A program made the translations under genes and the position numbers. DNA of 64,000 nt from Luzula sylvatica. Its lineage: Eukaryota; Streptophyta; Magnoliopsida; Poales; Juncaceae. The stretch spans positions 20,647,007 through 20,711,006 of the forward strand of contig OX326957.1 of the NCBI GenBank assembly GCA_946800325.1, written 5' to 3'. Shown here one piece after another: positions 52,071-62,500 of this stretch; within the stretch, counting starts at the first letter, position 1, and each line of letters opens with the position of its first letter. The notes beneath the pieces were generated by a model that worked only from the letters and a program-made list of their open reading frames with translations, was not told where the DNA came from and made no database searches.

Positions 52071-52108
52071 CCCTCCCAAGTTTAATATTACGCGTCGTCC
52101 CCGATGCG
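52071..52108 (-). promoter_or_regulatory. Hairpin plus internal polypurine-like tract, element 2
   Basis: On the sense strand, CGCATCG and CGACGCG pair with one A-C mismatch around GGGA (52108 to 52091). Seven bases later comes AAACTTGGGAGGG (52083 to 52071). It starts about 330 bases after the pol stop and repeats the arrangement next to the 3' LTR of this element. It corresponds to 3207-3241 in element 1. Likely an internal plus-strand priming site. Confidence 0.65.
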
Positions 52109-52440
52109 ATTAAATCTTATTAGTTGGAGAAAAATGAGAGAGTAAAAGAGAGAGAGAGATTTAGTTACTATTTCCTCCCGATTGAGATAGGAGAATCCCT
52201 TGGTCTGGCAACCAGCCCCACCATCGTTTGGTGTTTTCGTTTCTTCTCGTTTAGTCGTATACGAACTGCTCAAAAGAACCACGGTCGCGATTGTTTCTCT
52301 TCTCTATTTATGGGGCCTACACTTAACAAACAGTGAAATATGCAAAATATGCTAAATGCAATGAATGAAAACCTAACCGCTGGGGTTGCCTCCCCATAAG
52401 CGCTTGTTTAAGGTCGTTAGCTTGACCGTTTCCTCTTGAT

Positions 52441-55400
52441 TTAGAATATCGGCGAATCGGAGAGGAGGCATGATGCGATTTTCCCCACCGGTTCTCCGTT
52501 GATGTAATGCTTCAAACGCTGGCCGTTTACGACGAATTCTCCTTTTCCTTCGCTCCATATTGTCACTGCACCGTACGGGCTAACCTTTTGTACTACGAAT
52601 GGCCCCGACCATCTCGAGCGTAGTTTTCCTGAAAATAGTTTAAGCCTAGAATTGAAAATAAGTACCTTATCTCCTTTGTGGAATTCGCGTCGTAGAATCT
52701 TCCTGTCATGCCATCTCTTCGTCCGCTCCTTGTACAACTTCGCGTTCTCGTATGCGTTAATGCGGAACTCGTCTAGCTTGTGCAGCTCTAAAAGTCTTCG
52801 ATCGTACGCTGCCTTCGAGTCGAAATTTAAGTATCTAAGTGCCCATAAGGCTTGGTGTTCTATTTCAACGGGAAGATGGCAGGCTCGTCCGTACACTAGT
52901 TGAAACGGGGACATTCCTATGGGCGTCTTGAATGATGTCCGGTACGCCCACAATGCATCATCGAGTTTTGATGACCAATCCCTTCGGGAGCTAGAGACTG
53001 TTTTTTCGAGGATCATCTTGATTTCGCGGTTCGAAATCTCCACTTGACCGCTGGTTTGAGGATGGTATGGGCTGGCGACTTTGTGGTTCACTCCGTATTT
53101 TCGGAGTAGGGTAGCAAGCTGGCTATTGTTGAAGTGGGCTCCTCCATCGCTGATTAGGGTTCTCGGTACACCGAACCGAGGGAATATGGTCTTCTTAAGG
53201 AACTTCTGAACCGTTTTCGAATCTGCGGCTTTGCATGCAGCAGCTTCTACCCATTTCGACACGTAATCGACTGCGACGAGGATGTAAGAGTAACCATTCG
53301 AGGTCGGAAAGGGACCCATGAAGTCGATTCCCCATACGTCAAAAACTTCTACTTCGAGGATGTTATTTAGCGGCATTTCGTGCCTTCGGGAGATGCTCCC
53401 CGTTCTTTGGCATCTATCGCAACCTGAAACAAATCTGTGTACATCTCGAAAAATATTAGGCCAATAGAAACCTGATTGCAATACCTTTGCGCTAGTTTTT
53501 CCCGTGCTAGCGTGTCCTCCATATGGTGAGGAGTGGCAGTGAGCGATAATGTCCATCCTCTCTTCTTCGGGCACGCATCTTCGATAGATCCCATCTACCC
53601 CCTGCTTGTAAAGGAACGGATCGTCCCAATAGTAGTGCTTCAATTCGTTGAAGAATTTCTTCTTGTGTTGGGGCGAAAAGTCTGGCGGGACTATCTTGCT
53701 TGCGAGGAAGTTCGCGATGTCCGCATACCAAGGCGCAGGGTCTGTCGTGGCGGTTGGATTCATTGCTCTTTTCGTGCGGAAGGGGTCCCAGTCGTGCTCG
53801 GGAAAGTGGATGTGGCGATCATTAGGTCTTCGTTCGTGGCTGATCGACGCTACATATGCAACCAATCGATCGTCCTTAAATGCGTCGTCGATCGGGTCGG
53901 TCACATCTCTAATGTCGTCGCTGCGTATTCGTGATAGGTGGTCGGCCACGCTGTTCTCGGCTCCTTTCTTGTCTCGAATCTCGATGTTGAATTCTTGGAG
54001 CAAAAGGATCCATCGTAAGAGTCGTGGTTTGGCATCCTTCTTATTGATGAGGTACCTAATAGCTGCATGGTCAGTGTAAATAATAACTTCGGATCCTACA
54101 AGATATGACCTGAATTTGTCGATGGAGAATACGACGGCGAGTAGCTCTTTCTCCGTCGTGGCATATTTGGCTTGTGCTTCGTCCAGCGTCTTGCTTGCGT
54201 AATAGATGGCGTGAAGTTTCTTATCTTTACGTTGCCCCAAAACTGCCCCTACGGCGTAATCGCTTGCATCGCACATTATCTCGAAAGGTAGCGAGTAATC
54301 TGGTGGCGTGATGATTGGCGAAGATACGAGGGCTGCCTTGAGCTTTGTGAACGCCTTCAAACATTCATCGTCGAAATCAAACGGCGCGTCTTTTAGCAGC
54401 AGGTTTGTGAGTGGTTTTGCGACCTTCGAGAAGTCCTTGATGAATCTCCGATAGAAACCAGCATGACCAAGAAAACTACGTATACCTTTTACGTCGCATG
54501 GCGGTGGCAGTTTCTCGATCACCTCTATTTTCGCTCGATCTACTTCAATTCCTTGAGAGGTGATAACGTGGCCGAGCACTACTCCTTCTTGGACCATAAA
54601 GTGGCATTTCTCCCAATTTAGCACTAGATTAGTTTCTTCGCACCTGCGAAGTACTTTGGAAAGGTTAGCTAAACAAGAATTGAAATCATTACCGTACACG
54701 GAGAAATCGTCCATGAAGACTTCCATGAAATCTTCGATGTAGTCGCTGAAAATGGCCATCATCGCACGTTGGAACGTGGCTGGGGCGTTGCACAAACCGA
54801 AAGGCATTCGGCGATAAGCGAACGTGCCGTATGGACACGTAAACGTCGTCTTTTCCTGGTCATTGGGGTGGATCGGGATCTGGAAGAAGCCTGAATAACC
54901 GTCGAGGTAACAAAAGTACTCGTGATTCGCGAGTTTCTCGAGCATCTGATCAATGAAAGGCAGCGGGAAATGGTCTTTTCGAGTCGCTTTATTCAATTTG
55001 CGATAGTCGATGCACATCCTCCATCCCGTGGTAGCACGAGTCGGAATTAGGTGGCCATTGCTGTCTTGTACGACCGTCGTTCCACCCTTCTTGGGGACCA
55101 CGTGAACGGGACTGACCCATTCGCTATCCGAGATAGGGTAGATGATGCCTGCGTCGAGGAGCTTCATTATCTCCTTCTTTACCACCTCCTTCATGTTTGG
55201 GTTGAGGCGGCGTTGATGCTCGATCGATGTTTTGTGGTCGTCGGTGAGAAATATCCGGTGCATACCGAATGAGGGGCTTATCCCCTTGATGTCGTCGATC
55301 GTGTAACCGATAGCTTTGCGGTGAAGACGGAGCGTATGAAGCAATTTCTCTGTCTGATCGGGAGAGAGATTCGCGTTCACAATGACCGGGTACGACTCGT

Positions 55401-57816
55401 TCGGCCCGAGGAATTCGTATCGGAGTCCTGGTGGAAGAGATTTAGGCTCGACTCGTGGTGGAACATCGATTTTTGGTATCTCCACTGATTCGACAGTTTC
55501 TAGTTGCGACGTTGGTTCGACGAGGTTTTCGCATTGGTCTAACATCTCCTCAAATTCATCCAACTCCATTCTCGTGATGCTAGCATATTCGTCCATCGTT
55601 AGGACATCTTCAACGTCGATTCGATAGCACGAACCGTCCGGGTCGGGGTTTTTGATTGCCTTCTCTAGATTGAATTCGACTTTCTCCTCTCCCAAGTTAA
55701 GAGATAGCTTCCCTTCTCGAACGTTTATTATCGCACCCGCGGTGGCTAAGAATGGTCTCCCTAAAATGATTGGGACCTTTTGGTCCTCCTCCATGTCTAC
55801 TACGACGAAATCGACCGGGATATAGAATTTCCCGACCTTTATTGGCACGTCCTCTACAACTCCTGTGGGTATTCGAACTGATCTATCGGCGAGTTGCAAA
55901 GTCATTCTAGTCTCTTTGAGTTCTCCCAATCCGAGGGTTATAAAAATTGAATGTGGCATGAGACTAACGCTTGCACCAAGATCACAAAGTGCCTTGTCGA
56001 ACGACTTGTTCCCGATGATGCACGGGATGGCGAACGAACCTGGATCCTTCATTTTTCGCGGCAGTTTTGTATCTCGAACAAGGGCACAAGACTGGACACC
56101 GGTGAGGGTTACGGTGTCTACTTCCTCCAGCCTCCGCTTCCTCGAGAGAACCTCCTTTAAGAATTTTGCGTACGTCGGCATTTGCTTGAGGGCGTCGACG
56201 AACGGAATCGTAACTTCCAATTTCTCAATCACCTCCTTAAATTTGGCAAAGTCTTTGTCGAGGCGATTTTTCGCGAGGCGTTGGGGAAACGGTATTGGTG
56301 GCTGAAGTGGCGGAGGTGGCACGTATTTTTCTCCTTCTCGGTAGATCGGAAAACCGAGTTCGTCGAAACCAATCGGTCTGGTCGGTTTTGGTGCACCTAC
56401 GCGGGTTGAATCGGGGCTGTTTGAGTTCCCCGAATCATTTTTCGCTGCCTCGTTTGAGGCAGGTATCGCTGAAATTTCTGGAATGGAATTTGGGGCTGTT
56501 GAAGAGGTTTTCGTAAGATCGCCAGATTTAGAGATGGCAGTTTTGTCCCTAGGTTTCTCGTATTGTTTTCCACTCCTCAATTGAACTACACAAACATTTT
56601 CGCGTGGGTTTTCGGTGCGTCCGGGCAAACTTCCTTGAGCTCGCGGATTCGGGTTTTCGAGGGCATCTAATCGCGTTGTGACACCGTCCATCGAAACGGT
56701 TAGCTTCGTGAGAATCTTCTCTAGCTGCTCATTTTTCCTAGCTTGCTCACTCATAAAAGATTTCATTAGTGACATTACGTCCTCCCCCGAAGGGTTCGGA
56801 CCATTAGAAAAATTATTAAAACGAGATTGTTGATGTGGGGGCCTATATATGCCATTATTATCGCTACGAAAGTTGTTATTGTTATTTCTCCAACCAGAAT
56901 TCAAATTTAAAAATTGTACCTCCTCTTGGTTGGCATCACAATCTTTCGTCTCGTGTCCTTGCACACCACATGCGTCACAAGCGAACGTAACTTGCCTCTC
57001 TTTCGTCCGCGGCTTGCTCAAATCGACGTGCTCGAGCTTCCTCGTGAGCATGTCTAGCTTGGCGTTTATGGCTGTTACCGCGTCGACTTCTAAAACACCT
57101 TGTCGCCCCGTCGTGGGGGCGCGATCATTCGACCATCCATGGTAATTGAGGGCCATGTTCTCGATCAACTCCCAAGCTTCCTCCACACTCTTATCCATCA
57201 ATGCACCTCCCGAAGCCGCGTCGAGGTTGGCGCGGGTTTGGTAGGTGACTCCATTGTAAAACGTTTGCAAGAGCAGCCACTTCGCTAGGCCGTGATGAGG
57301 GCACGCGCCTTGTAATTCCTTGAAACGCTCCCACGCTTCGTATAAGCTTTCCCCTGTGTTTTGCTGAAAACTCGTAATCTGGGCGCGTAACATGGCTGTT
57401 TTGCTGGGCGGAAAGTACTTGGCGAGGTATGCGTCGCAGAGTTGGTTCCACGACGTAAAATGTCCGTCGGAGTGACCGTAAAGCCATTGTTTTGCCTTGC
57501 CCCTGAGAGAAAAAGGAAAAAGAGTTAGCATGATAGTATCATTCGAAACTCCATTTACCTTAATCGTGCTTGCTATTTCGTATAGATTTTGTAAGTGAGC
57601 GTGCGGATCCTCCATCGCACCACCACCGAACTGATTTGCTTGCACCATATTTAGAAGCGGTGTCTTGAGCTCGAAATTGTTTGCAGCGATACCAGGTGGC
57701 GCGATGCTTCTACCAATTGCCGTGGCGCTGGGCGAAGTGTATTCACGTAGAGCACGTGCGCGAGGCGGAACTGGTCGGACATTCTCTTCATGATTCGGTT
57801 GGTTTTGCTCCATCAT
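52441..57816 (-). CDS. gag-pol: Gag-pro-pol polyprotein of element 2 (1,791 aa, intact)
   Basis: One uninterrupted frame encodes every core function. Gag capsid region about residues 50-230, with a CCHC zinc knuckle at C280, C283, H288, C293 and an Asn-rich then Pro-rich linker. Aspartic protease with DLGAS at 612-616, where most proteases have D-T/S-G (Athila elements often have Leu), and ILGRPF at 684-689. Reverse transcriptase about 875-1060, with YRKLN at 938-942 and FMDD at 1034-1037. RNase H with D1183, E1222, D1249. Integrase zinc finger H1428, H1435, C1466, C1469; core D1498, D1557, E1593 with D,D(35)E spacing; GPF at 1738-1740. No chromodomain is seen. The ATG at 57816 is followed by a second ATG; the leader after the LTR is 162 bases. 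Gag and Pol are not separated by a stop or frameshift, so protease processing of one product is expected. Confidence 0.95.
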   Translation of the reverse strand: MMEQNQPNHEENVRPVPPRARALREYTSPSATAIGRSIAPPGIAANNFELKTPLLNMVQANQFGGGAMEDPHAHLQNLYEIASTIKVNGVSNDTIMLTLFPFSLRGKAKQWLYGHSDGHFTSWNQLCDAYLAKYFPPSKTAMLRAQITSFQQNTGESLYEAWERFKELQGACPHHGLAKWLLLQTFYNGVTYQTRANLDAASGGALMDKSVEEAWELIENMALNYHGWSNDRAPTTGRQGVLEVDAVTAINAKLDMLTRKLEHVDLSKPRTKERQVTFACDACGVQGHETKDCDANQEEVQFLNLNSGWRNNNNNFRSDNNGIYRPPHQQSRFNNFSNGPNPSGEDVMSLMKSFMSEQARKNEQLEKILTKLTVSMDGVTTRLDALENPNPRAQGSLPGRTENPRENVCVVQLRSGKQYEKPRDKTAISKSGDLTKTSSTAPNSIPEISAIPASNEAAKNDSGNSNSPDSTRVGAPKPTRPIGFDELGFPIYREGEKYVPPPPLQPPIPFPQRLAKNRLDKDFAKFKEVIEKLEVTIPFVDALKQMPTYAKFLKEVLSRKRRLEEVDTVTLTGVQSCALVRDTKLPRKMKDPGSFAIPCIIGNKSFDKALCDLGASVSLMPHSIFITLGLGELKETRMTLQLADRSVRIPTGVVEDVPIKVGKFYIPVDFVVVDMEEDQKVPIILGRPFLATAGAIINVREGKLSLNLGEEKVEFNLEKAIKNPDPDGSCYRIDVEDVLTMDEYASITRMELDEFEEMLDQCENLVEPTSQLETVESVEIPKIDVPPRVEPKSLPPGLRYEFLGPNESYPVIVNANLSPDQTEKLLHTLRLHRKAIGYTIDDIKGISPSFGMHRIFLTDDHKTSIEHQRRLNPNMKEVVKKEIMKLLDAGIIYPISDSEWVSPVHVVPKKGGTTVVQDSNGHLIPTRATTGWRMCIDYRKLNKATRKDHFPLPFIDQMLEKLANHEYFCYLDGYSGFFQIPIHPNDQEKTTFTCPYGTFAYRRMPFGLCNAPATFQRAMMAIFSDYIEDFMEVFMDDFSVYGNDFNSCLANLSKVLRRCEETNLVLNWEKCHFMVQEGVVLGHVITSQGIEVDRAKIEVIEKLPPPCDVKGIRSFLGHAGFYRRFIKDFSKVAKPLTNLLLKDAPFDFDDECLKAFTKLKAALVSSPIITPPDYSLPFEIMCDASDYAVGAVLGQRKDKKLHAIYYASKTLDEAQAKYATTEKELLAVVFSIDKFRSYLVGSEVIIYTDHAAIRYLINKKDAKPRLLRWILLLQEFNIEIRDKKGAENSVADHLSRIRSDDIRDVTDPIDDAFKDDRLVAYVASISHERRPNDRHIHFPEHDWDPFRTKRAMNPTATTDPAPWYADIANFLASKIVPPDFSPQHKKKFFNELKHYYWDDPFLYKQGVDGIYRRCVPEEERMDIIAHCHSSPYGGHASTGKTSAKVLQSGFYWPNIFRDVHRFVSGCDRCQRTGSISRRHEMPLNNILEVEVFDVWGIDFMGPFPTSNGYSYILVAVDYVSKWVEAAACKAADSKTVQKFLKKTIFPRFGVPRTLISDGGAHFNNSQLATLLRKYGVNHKVASPYHPQTSGQVEISNREIKMILEKTVSSSRRDWSSKLDDALWAYRTSFKTPIGMSPFQLVYGRACHLPVEIEHQALWALRYLNFDSKAAYDRRLLELHKLDEFRINAYENAKLYKERTKRWHDRKILRREFHKGDKVLIFNSRLKLFSGKLRSRWSGPFVVQKVSPYGAVTIWSEGKGEFVVNGQRLKHYINGEPVGKIASCLLSDSPIF

Positions 57817-57978
57817 AATCTGCGGTGGCCTTCGCGCTTTGCTTCTTAGATTGTACCTTTCTGCCAGCGAAGATCTGAAATCTGAAAATAAAAGAAAAAT
57901 AAAATGGGTGAATCGATCTCGAAAACCAGGAAATCAACTAATATCAAACACCTCCCCGGCAGCGGCGCCAGAAAAGCT
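57817..57978 (-). other. 5' leader of element 2
   Basis: 162 bases between the 5' LTR and the gag ATG. It holds the primer binding site at its LTR end. No small open frame of note. Confidence 0.85.
57953..57970 (-). promoter_or_regulatory. Primer binding site, tRNA-Asp type
   Basis: Sense TGGCGCCGCTGCCGGGGA lies 8 bases after the LTR end. It matches the complement of the 3' end of plant tRNA-Asp(GUC) at 17 of 18 positions, from my knowledge of that tRNA. Athila elements commonly use tRNA-Asp and have a short gap between LTR and primer site. The single mismatch (C for T) may weaken priming slightly. Confidence 0.85.
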
Positions 57979-59536
57979 TGTTGCGTATTTACGTTTAAGC
58001 AGGGCTTTTCAACTTTTAAAACCCTAAATGACTCTAATTGGACCACAAGCGCATGGTATTCGTCGAGTAAATTAGGGGTCGATCCACAGAGAGGGTTGAG
58101 TACTAGGGGCGATTTCTGATTGACAATTCGACTCGATCTAAAACTGAGGTTTGTTGGTTGATTCGGGACAGATTTTAACGGAAAAAGAAAGGTTTTTTAA
58201 TATAGGAGAGGACTCAAGGGTGTTCGGGTTCTACTTGGATGATTTGGTGTGTTCTAAAGGTTGCTAAACGCTCTCTCAAAATCTGACTTTGGTGGAGGTG
58301 TTATCCAATTCTTCCTAGACCGGCTCTCGCTCGCGACTAGACGTATCCAACCTAAACACTCTTGCTCTCGCTGACTATGCCTAAGAAAGACCCGTTACGC
58401 TCTATGATAATCCTATAATCCCGTGGGTGACGTGTACCAATGTTCTTAGAATACAACGGTCCAAGTTTGTGCATTTACAATCTGGTTTCTCACTCCGCTC
58501 TCGCTTCGCAAGGTTAACCTAAAACGATCTTAACTACTTGGTTTGACTGGTTTATTTGAGGGCTTAAACAATCCTAAACGTCCACTCTCGCTACTTAGTC
58601 AAAGATGTCCTAACCTATGTCACTTAGGCTGGCCTAAACGAGTACAAACAGTTAATTAAGACGAGTAATATCAAGGCACAAAACACAAATCAAATCTGAA
58701 AGAGACAAAGCATATAATACTACCAAAACATCGCAAGTACTAATGAACCCTAAACCCTAGATAAATGTTTAGCTACTCATGTGCGACAACAAAACAAATC
58801 TAAATATCAAATACATCATAAAACTAAACACGAGAAAGAGTAAACCGATTTGTTGACGAACGTCTTCTTCTTCGTAAACTCCTGCTCCTAAACGATGTGA
58901 TCTTCTTCGATGGTTGACGGCTGCGGAAAGGTGTATGAGGCGAGTGGAGAAAGAGGAGGATGAGAGGTGGATGGTGGCTGGTGAAAGGATGAAAATTGGA
59001 GATGAGAAGGTAACCCTAGCAAAGGCAGCGGTAGCCTTTTATAGTCGATGGCTAGGGTTAGGTCACAGCATGCATGGCTGTCGAAAGTTGGCCCATATCA
59101 GGGTCTGGGCCACGAAATATGAGGTGTGAATTATGAAATCTTTTAGAGGATTCCTTCCTGAAGTTATGGCAACTTGAATCACCAAATTTGGAGTTACCAA
59201 TCAAAAGATATGGCCATTTTATTACTTGCCAAATTCTGAGATTCTGCAGCTTCTTTCCATTTTTTAATCTTCCAACAATAGTTGCGATTTTGGCTTGTTT
59301 TGCACTGTGAAAGCTTGGAACGGTGCCGAGACCCTTGATACTTGCATTTCTTCACTTCTAGAGTCTTTTTTATCTTGTATTGTATCCAAATCTGTAAATA
59401 TAATCAAACAAGATGCCAACGAGCAATTCTCGTGGTTTTGTTAGTATTTTAACGTTTAAGAGTTTATTTAGTACAATTTATAAAACGTTTTAAGTCCGGA
59501 TGAGTGCGTAAAAATGTATCATATTCACACTCATCA
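57979..59536 (-). mobile_element. 5' LTR of element 2 (1,558 bp)
   Basis: Sense start TGATGAGTG at 59536, sense end CGCAACA at 57979. Same length as the other LTR and identical by eye except at 58153. It drives the genomic RNA of the element leftward. Confidence 0.96.
59035..59043 (-). promoter_or_regulatory. TATA box of the element 2 5' LTR
   Basis: Sense TATAAAAGG. Transcription would start roughly 25-35 bases downstream, near 59005, giving a leader of about 1.2 kb before gag. Assigned by motif only. Confidence 0.6.
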
Positions 59537-59541
59537 GAGTT
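59537..59541. repeat. Target site duplication GAGTT, right copy
   Basis: Matches 48914-48918. It is followed by CAAATAACG, the rest of the interrupted monomer, which carries the rare TTTAACTAC variant at 59579. Confidence 0.97.
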
Positions 59542-62500
59542 CAAATAACGTGTTTTGAGATCATTTGTATCGTATCTTTAACTACATAACTTTTCACCAA
59601 ATTACACAAACACTAAGAAAGTTTGTTTTTCGATTCAAAACAAGATTTTAACGCTTTGAGGAGTTTAAATAACGTGTTTTGAGATCATTTGTATCGTATA
59701 TTTTACTACATAACTTTTCACCAAATTTCACAAACACTAAGAAAGTTTGTTTTTCGATTCAAAACAAGATTTTAACGCTTTGTGGAGTTCAAATAACGTG
59801 TTTTGAGTTCATTTGTATCGTATGTTTCACTGCATAACTTTTCACCAAATTTCACAAACACTAAGAAAGTTTGTTTTTCGATTCAAAACAAGATTTTAAC
59901 GCTTTGTGGAGTTCAAATAACGTGTTTTGAGATCATTTGTATCGTATCTTTTACTACATAACTTTTCACCAAATTTCACAAACACTAAGTAAGTTTATTT
60001 TTCGATTCAAAACAAGATGTTAACGTTTTGAGGAGTTCAAATAACGTGTTTTGAGATCATTTGTATCGTATCTTTTACAACATAACTTTTCACCAAATTT
60101 CACAAACACTAAGTAAGTTTGTTTTTCGATTCAAAACAAGATTTTAACGCTTTGTGTAGTTCAAATAACGTGTTTTGAGATCATTTGTATCGTATCTTTT
60201 ACTACATAACTTTTCACCAAATTTCACAAACACTAAGAAAGTTTGTTTTTCGATTCAAAACAAGATTTTAACGCTTTGTGGAGTTCAAATAACGTGTTTT
60301 GAGTTCATTTGTATCGTATCTTTTACTACCTAACTTTTCACCAAATTTAACAAACACTAAGGATGTTTGTTTTTCGATTCAAAACAAGATTTTAACGCTT
60401 TGTGGAGTTCAAATAACGTGTTTTGAGATCATTTGTATCGTATCTTTTACTACATAACTTTTCACCAAATTTCACAAACACTAAGTAAGTTTATTTTTCG
60501 ATTCAAAACAAGATTTTAACGTTTTGAGGAGTTCAAATAACGTGTTTTGAGATCATTTATATCGTATCTTTTACTACATAACTTTTCACCAAATTTCACA
60601 AACACTAAGAAAGTTTGTTTTTCGATTCAAAACAAGATTTTAACGCTTTGTGGAGTTCAAATAACGTGTTTTGAGATCATTTGTATCGTATCTTTTACTA
60701 CATAACTTTTCACAAAATTTCACAAATACTAAGGAAGTTTGTTTTTCGATTCAAAACAAGATTTTAACGCTTTGTGGAGTTCAAATAACGTGTTTTGAGA
60801 TCATTTGTATCGTATCTTTTACTACATAACTTTTCACCAAATTTCACAAACACTAAGTAAGTTTGTTTTTCGATTCAAAACAAGATTTTAACGCTTTGTG
60901 GAGGTCAAATAACGTGTTTTGAGTTCATTTGTATCGTATCTTTTACTACATAACTTTTCACCAAATTTCACAAATACTAAGGAAGTTTGTTTTTCGATTC
61001 AAAACAAGATTTTAACGCTTTGTGGAGTTCAAATAACGTGTTTTGAGATCATTTGTATCGTATCTTTTACTACATAACTTTTCACCAAATTTCACAAACA
61101 CTAAGTAAGTTTATTTTTCGATTCAAAACAAGATTTTAACGTTTTGAGGAGTTCAAATAACGTGTTTTGAGATCATTTATATCGTATCTTTTACTACATA
61201 ACTTTTCACCAAATTTCACAAACACTAAGAAAGTTTGTTTTTCGATTCAAAACAAGATTTTAACGCTTTGAGGAGGTCAAATAACGTGTTTTGAGATCAT
61301 TTGTACCTTATCTTTTACTACATAACTTTTCACCAAATTTCACAAACACTAAGAAAGTTTGTTTTTCGATTCAAAACAAGATTTTAACGCTTTGTGGAGT
61401 TCAAATAACGTGTTTTGAGATCATTTGTATCGTATCTTTTACTACATAACTTTTCACCAAATTTCACAAACACTAAGAAAGTTTGTTTTTCGATTCAAAA
61501 CAAGATTTTAACGCTTTGTGGAGTTCCAATAACGTGTTTTGAGTTCATTTGTATCGTATCTTTTACTACATAACTTTTCACCAAATTTCACAAACACTAA
61601 GTAAGTTTGTTTTTCGATTCAAAACAAGATTTTAACGCTTTGTGGAGGTCAAATAACGTGTTTTGAGTTCATTTGTATCGTATCTTTTACTACATAACTT
61701 TTCACCAAATTTCACAAATACTAAGGAAGTTTGTTTTTCGATTCAAAACAAGATTTTAACGCTTTGTGGAGTTCAAATACGTGTTTTGAGATCATTTGTA
61801 TCGTATCTTTTACTACATAACTTTTCACCAAATTTCACAAACACTAAGTAAGTTTATTTTTCGATTCAAAACAAGATTTTAACGTTTTGAGGAGTTCAAA
61901 TAACGTGTTTTGAGATCATTTATATCGTATCTTTTACTACATAACTTTTCACCAAATTTCACAAACACTAAGAAAGTTTGTTTTTCGATTCAAAACAAGA
62001 TTTTAACGCTTTGAGGAGGTCAAATAACGTGTTTTGAGATCATTTGTATCTTATCTTTTACTACATAACTTTTCACCAAATTTCACAAACACTAAGAAAG
62101 TTTGTTTTTCGATTCAAAACAAGATTTTAACGCTTTGTGGAGTTCAAATAACGTGTTTTGAGATCATTTGTATCGTATCTTTTACTACATAACTTTTCAC
62201 CAAATTTCACAAACACTAAGAAAGTTTGTTTTTCGATTCAGAACAAGATTTTAACGCTTTGTGGAGTTCCAATAACGTGTTTTGAGTTCATTTGTATCGT
62301 ATCTTTTACTACATATCTTTTCACCAAATTTCACAAACACTAAGAAAGTTTGTTTTTCGATTCAGAACAAGATTTTAACGCTTTGTGGAGTTCCAATAAC
62401 GTGTTTTGAGTTCATTTGTATCGTATCTTTTACTGCATAACATTTCACCAAATTTCACAAACACTAAGAAAGTTTGTTTTTCGATTCAAAACAAGATTTT

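Larger units (their letters stand above)
48919..59536 (-). mobile_element. Element 2: complete Athila-type LTR retrotransposon, recent insertion
   Basis: A 10,618-bp element on the minus strand, flanked by GAGTT duplications and 124-bp satellite. LTRs at 48919-50476 and 57979-59536 are both 1,558 bp. Reading row by row I find one mismatch (A at 49093, G at 58153). In sense order it has the 5' LTR, a tRNA-Asp-type primer site, one long gag-pol frame, an internal hairpin with purine tract, a 1.6-kb non-coding region, a terminal hairpin with purine tract, and the 3' LTR. All signals and domains for autonomous movement appear intact. Near-identical LTRs imply a very recent insertion: tens of thousands of years at commonly used plant substitution rates, given the large error on one change. 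No env-like frame is seen. Confidence 0.96.

Noticed and set aside
55865..56305. Long open frames on the plus strand opposite the element 2 gag-pol (also 53533-54079 and 56849-57145)
   Set aside because: They are shadows of the real minus-strand gene; no recognisable protein is seen in them.
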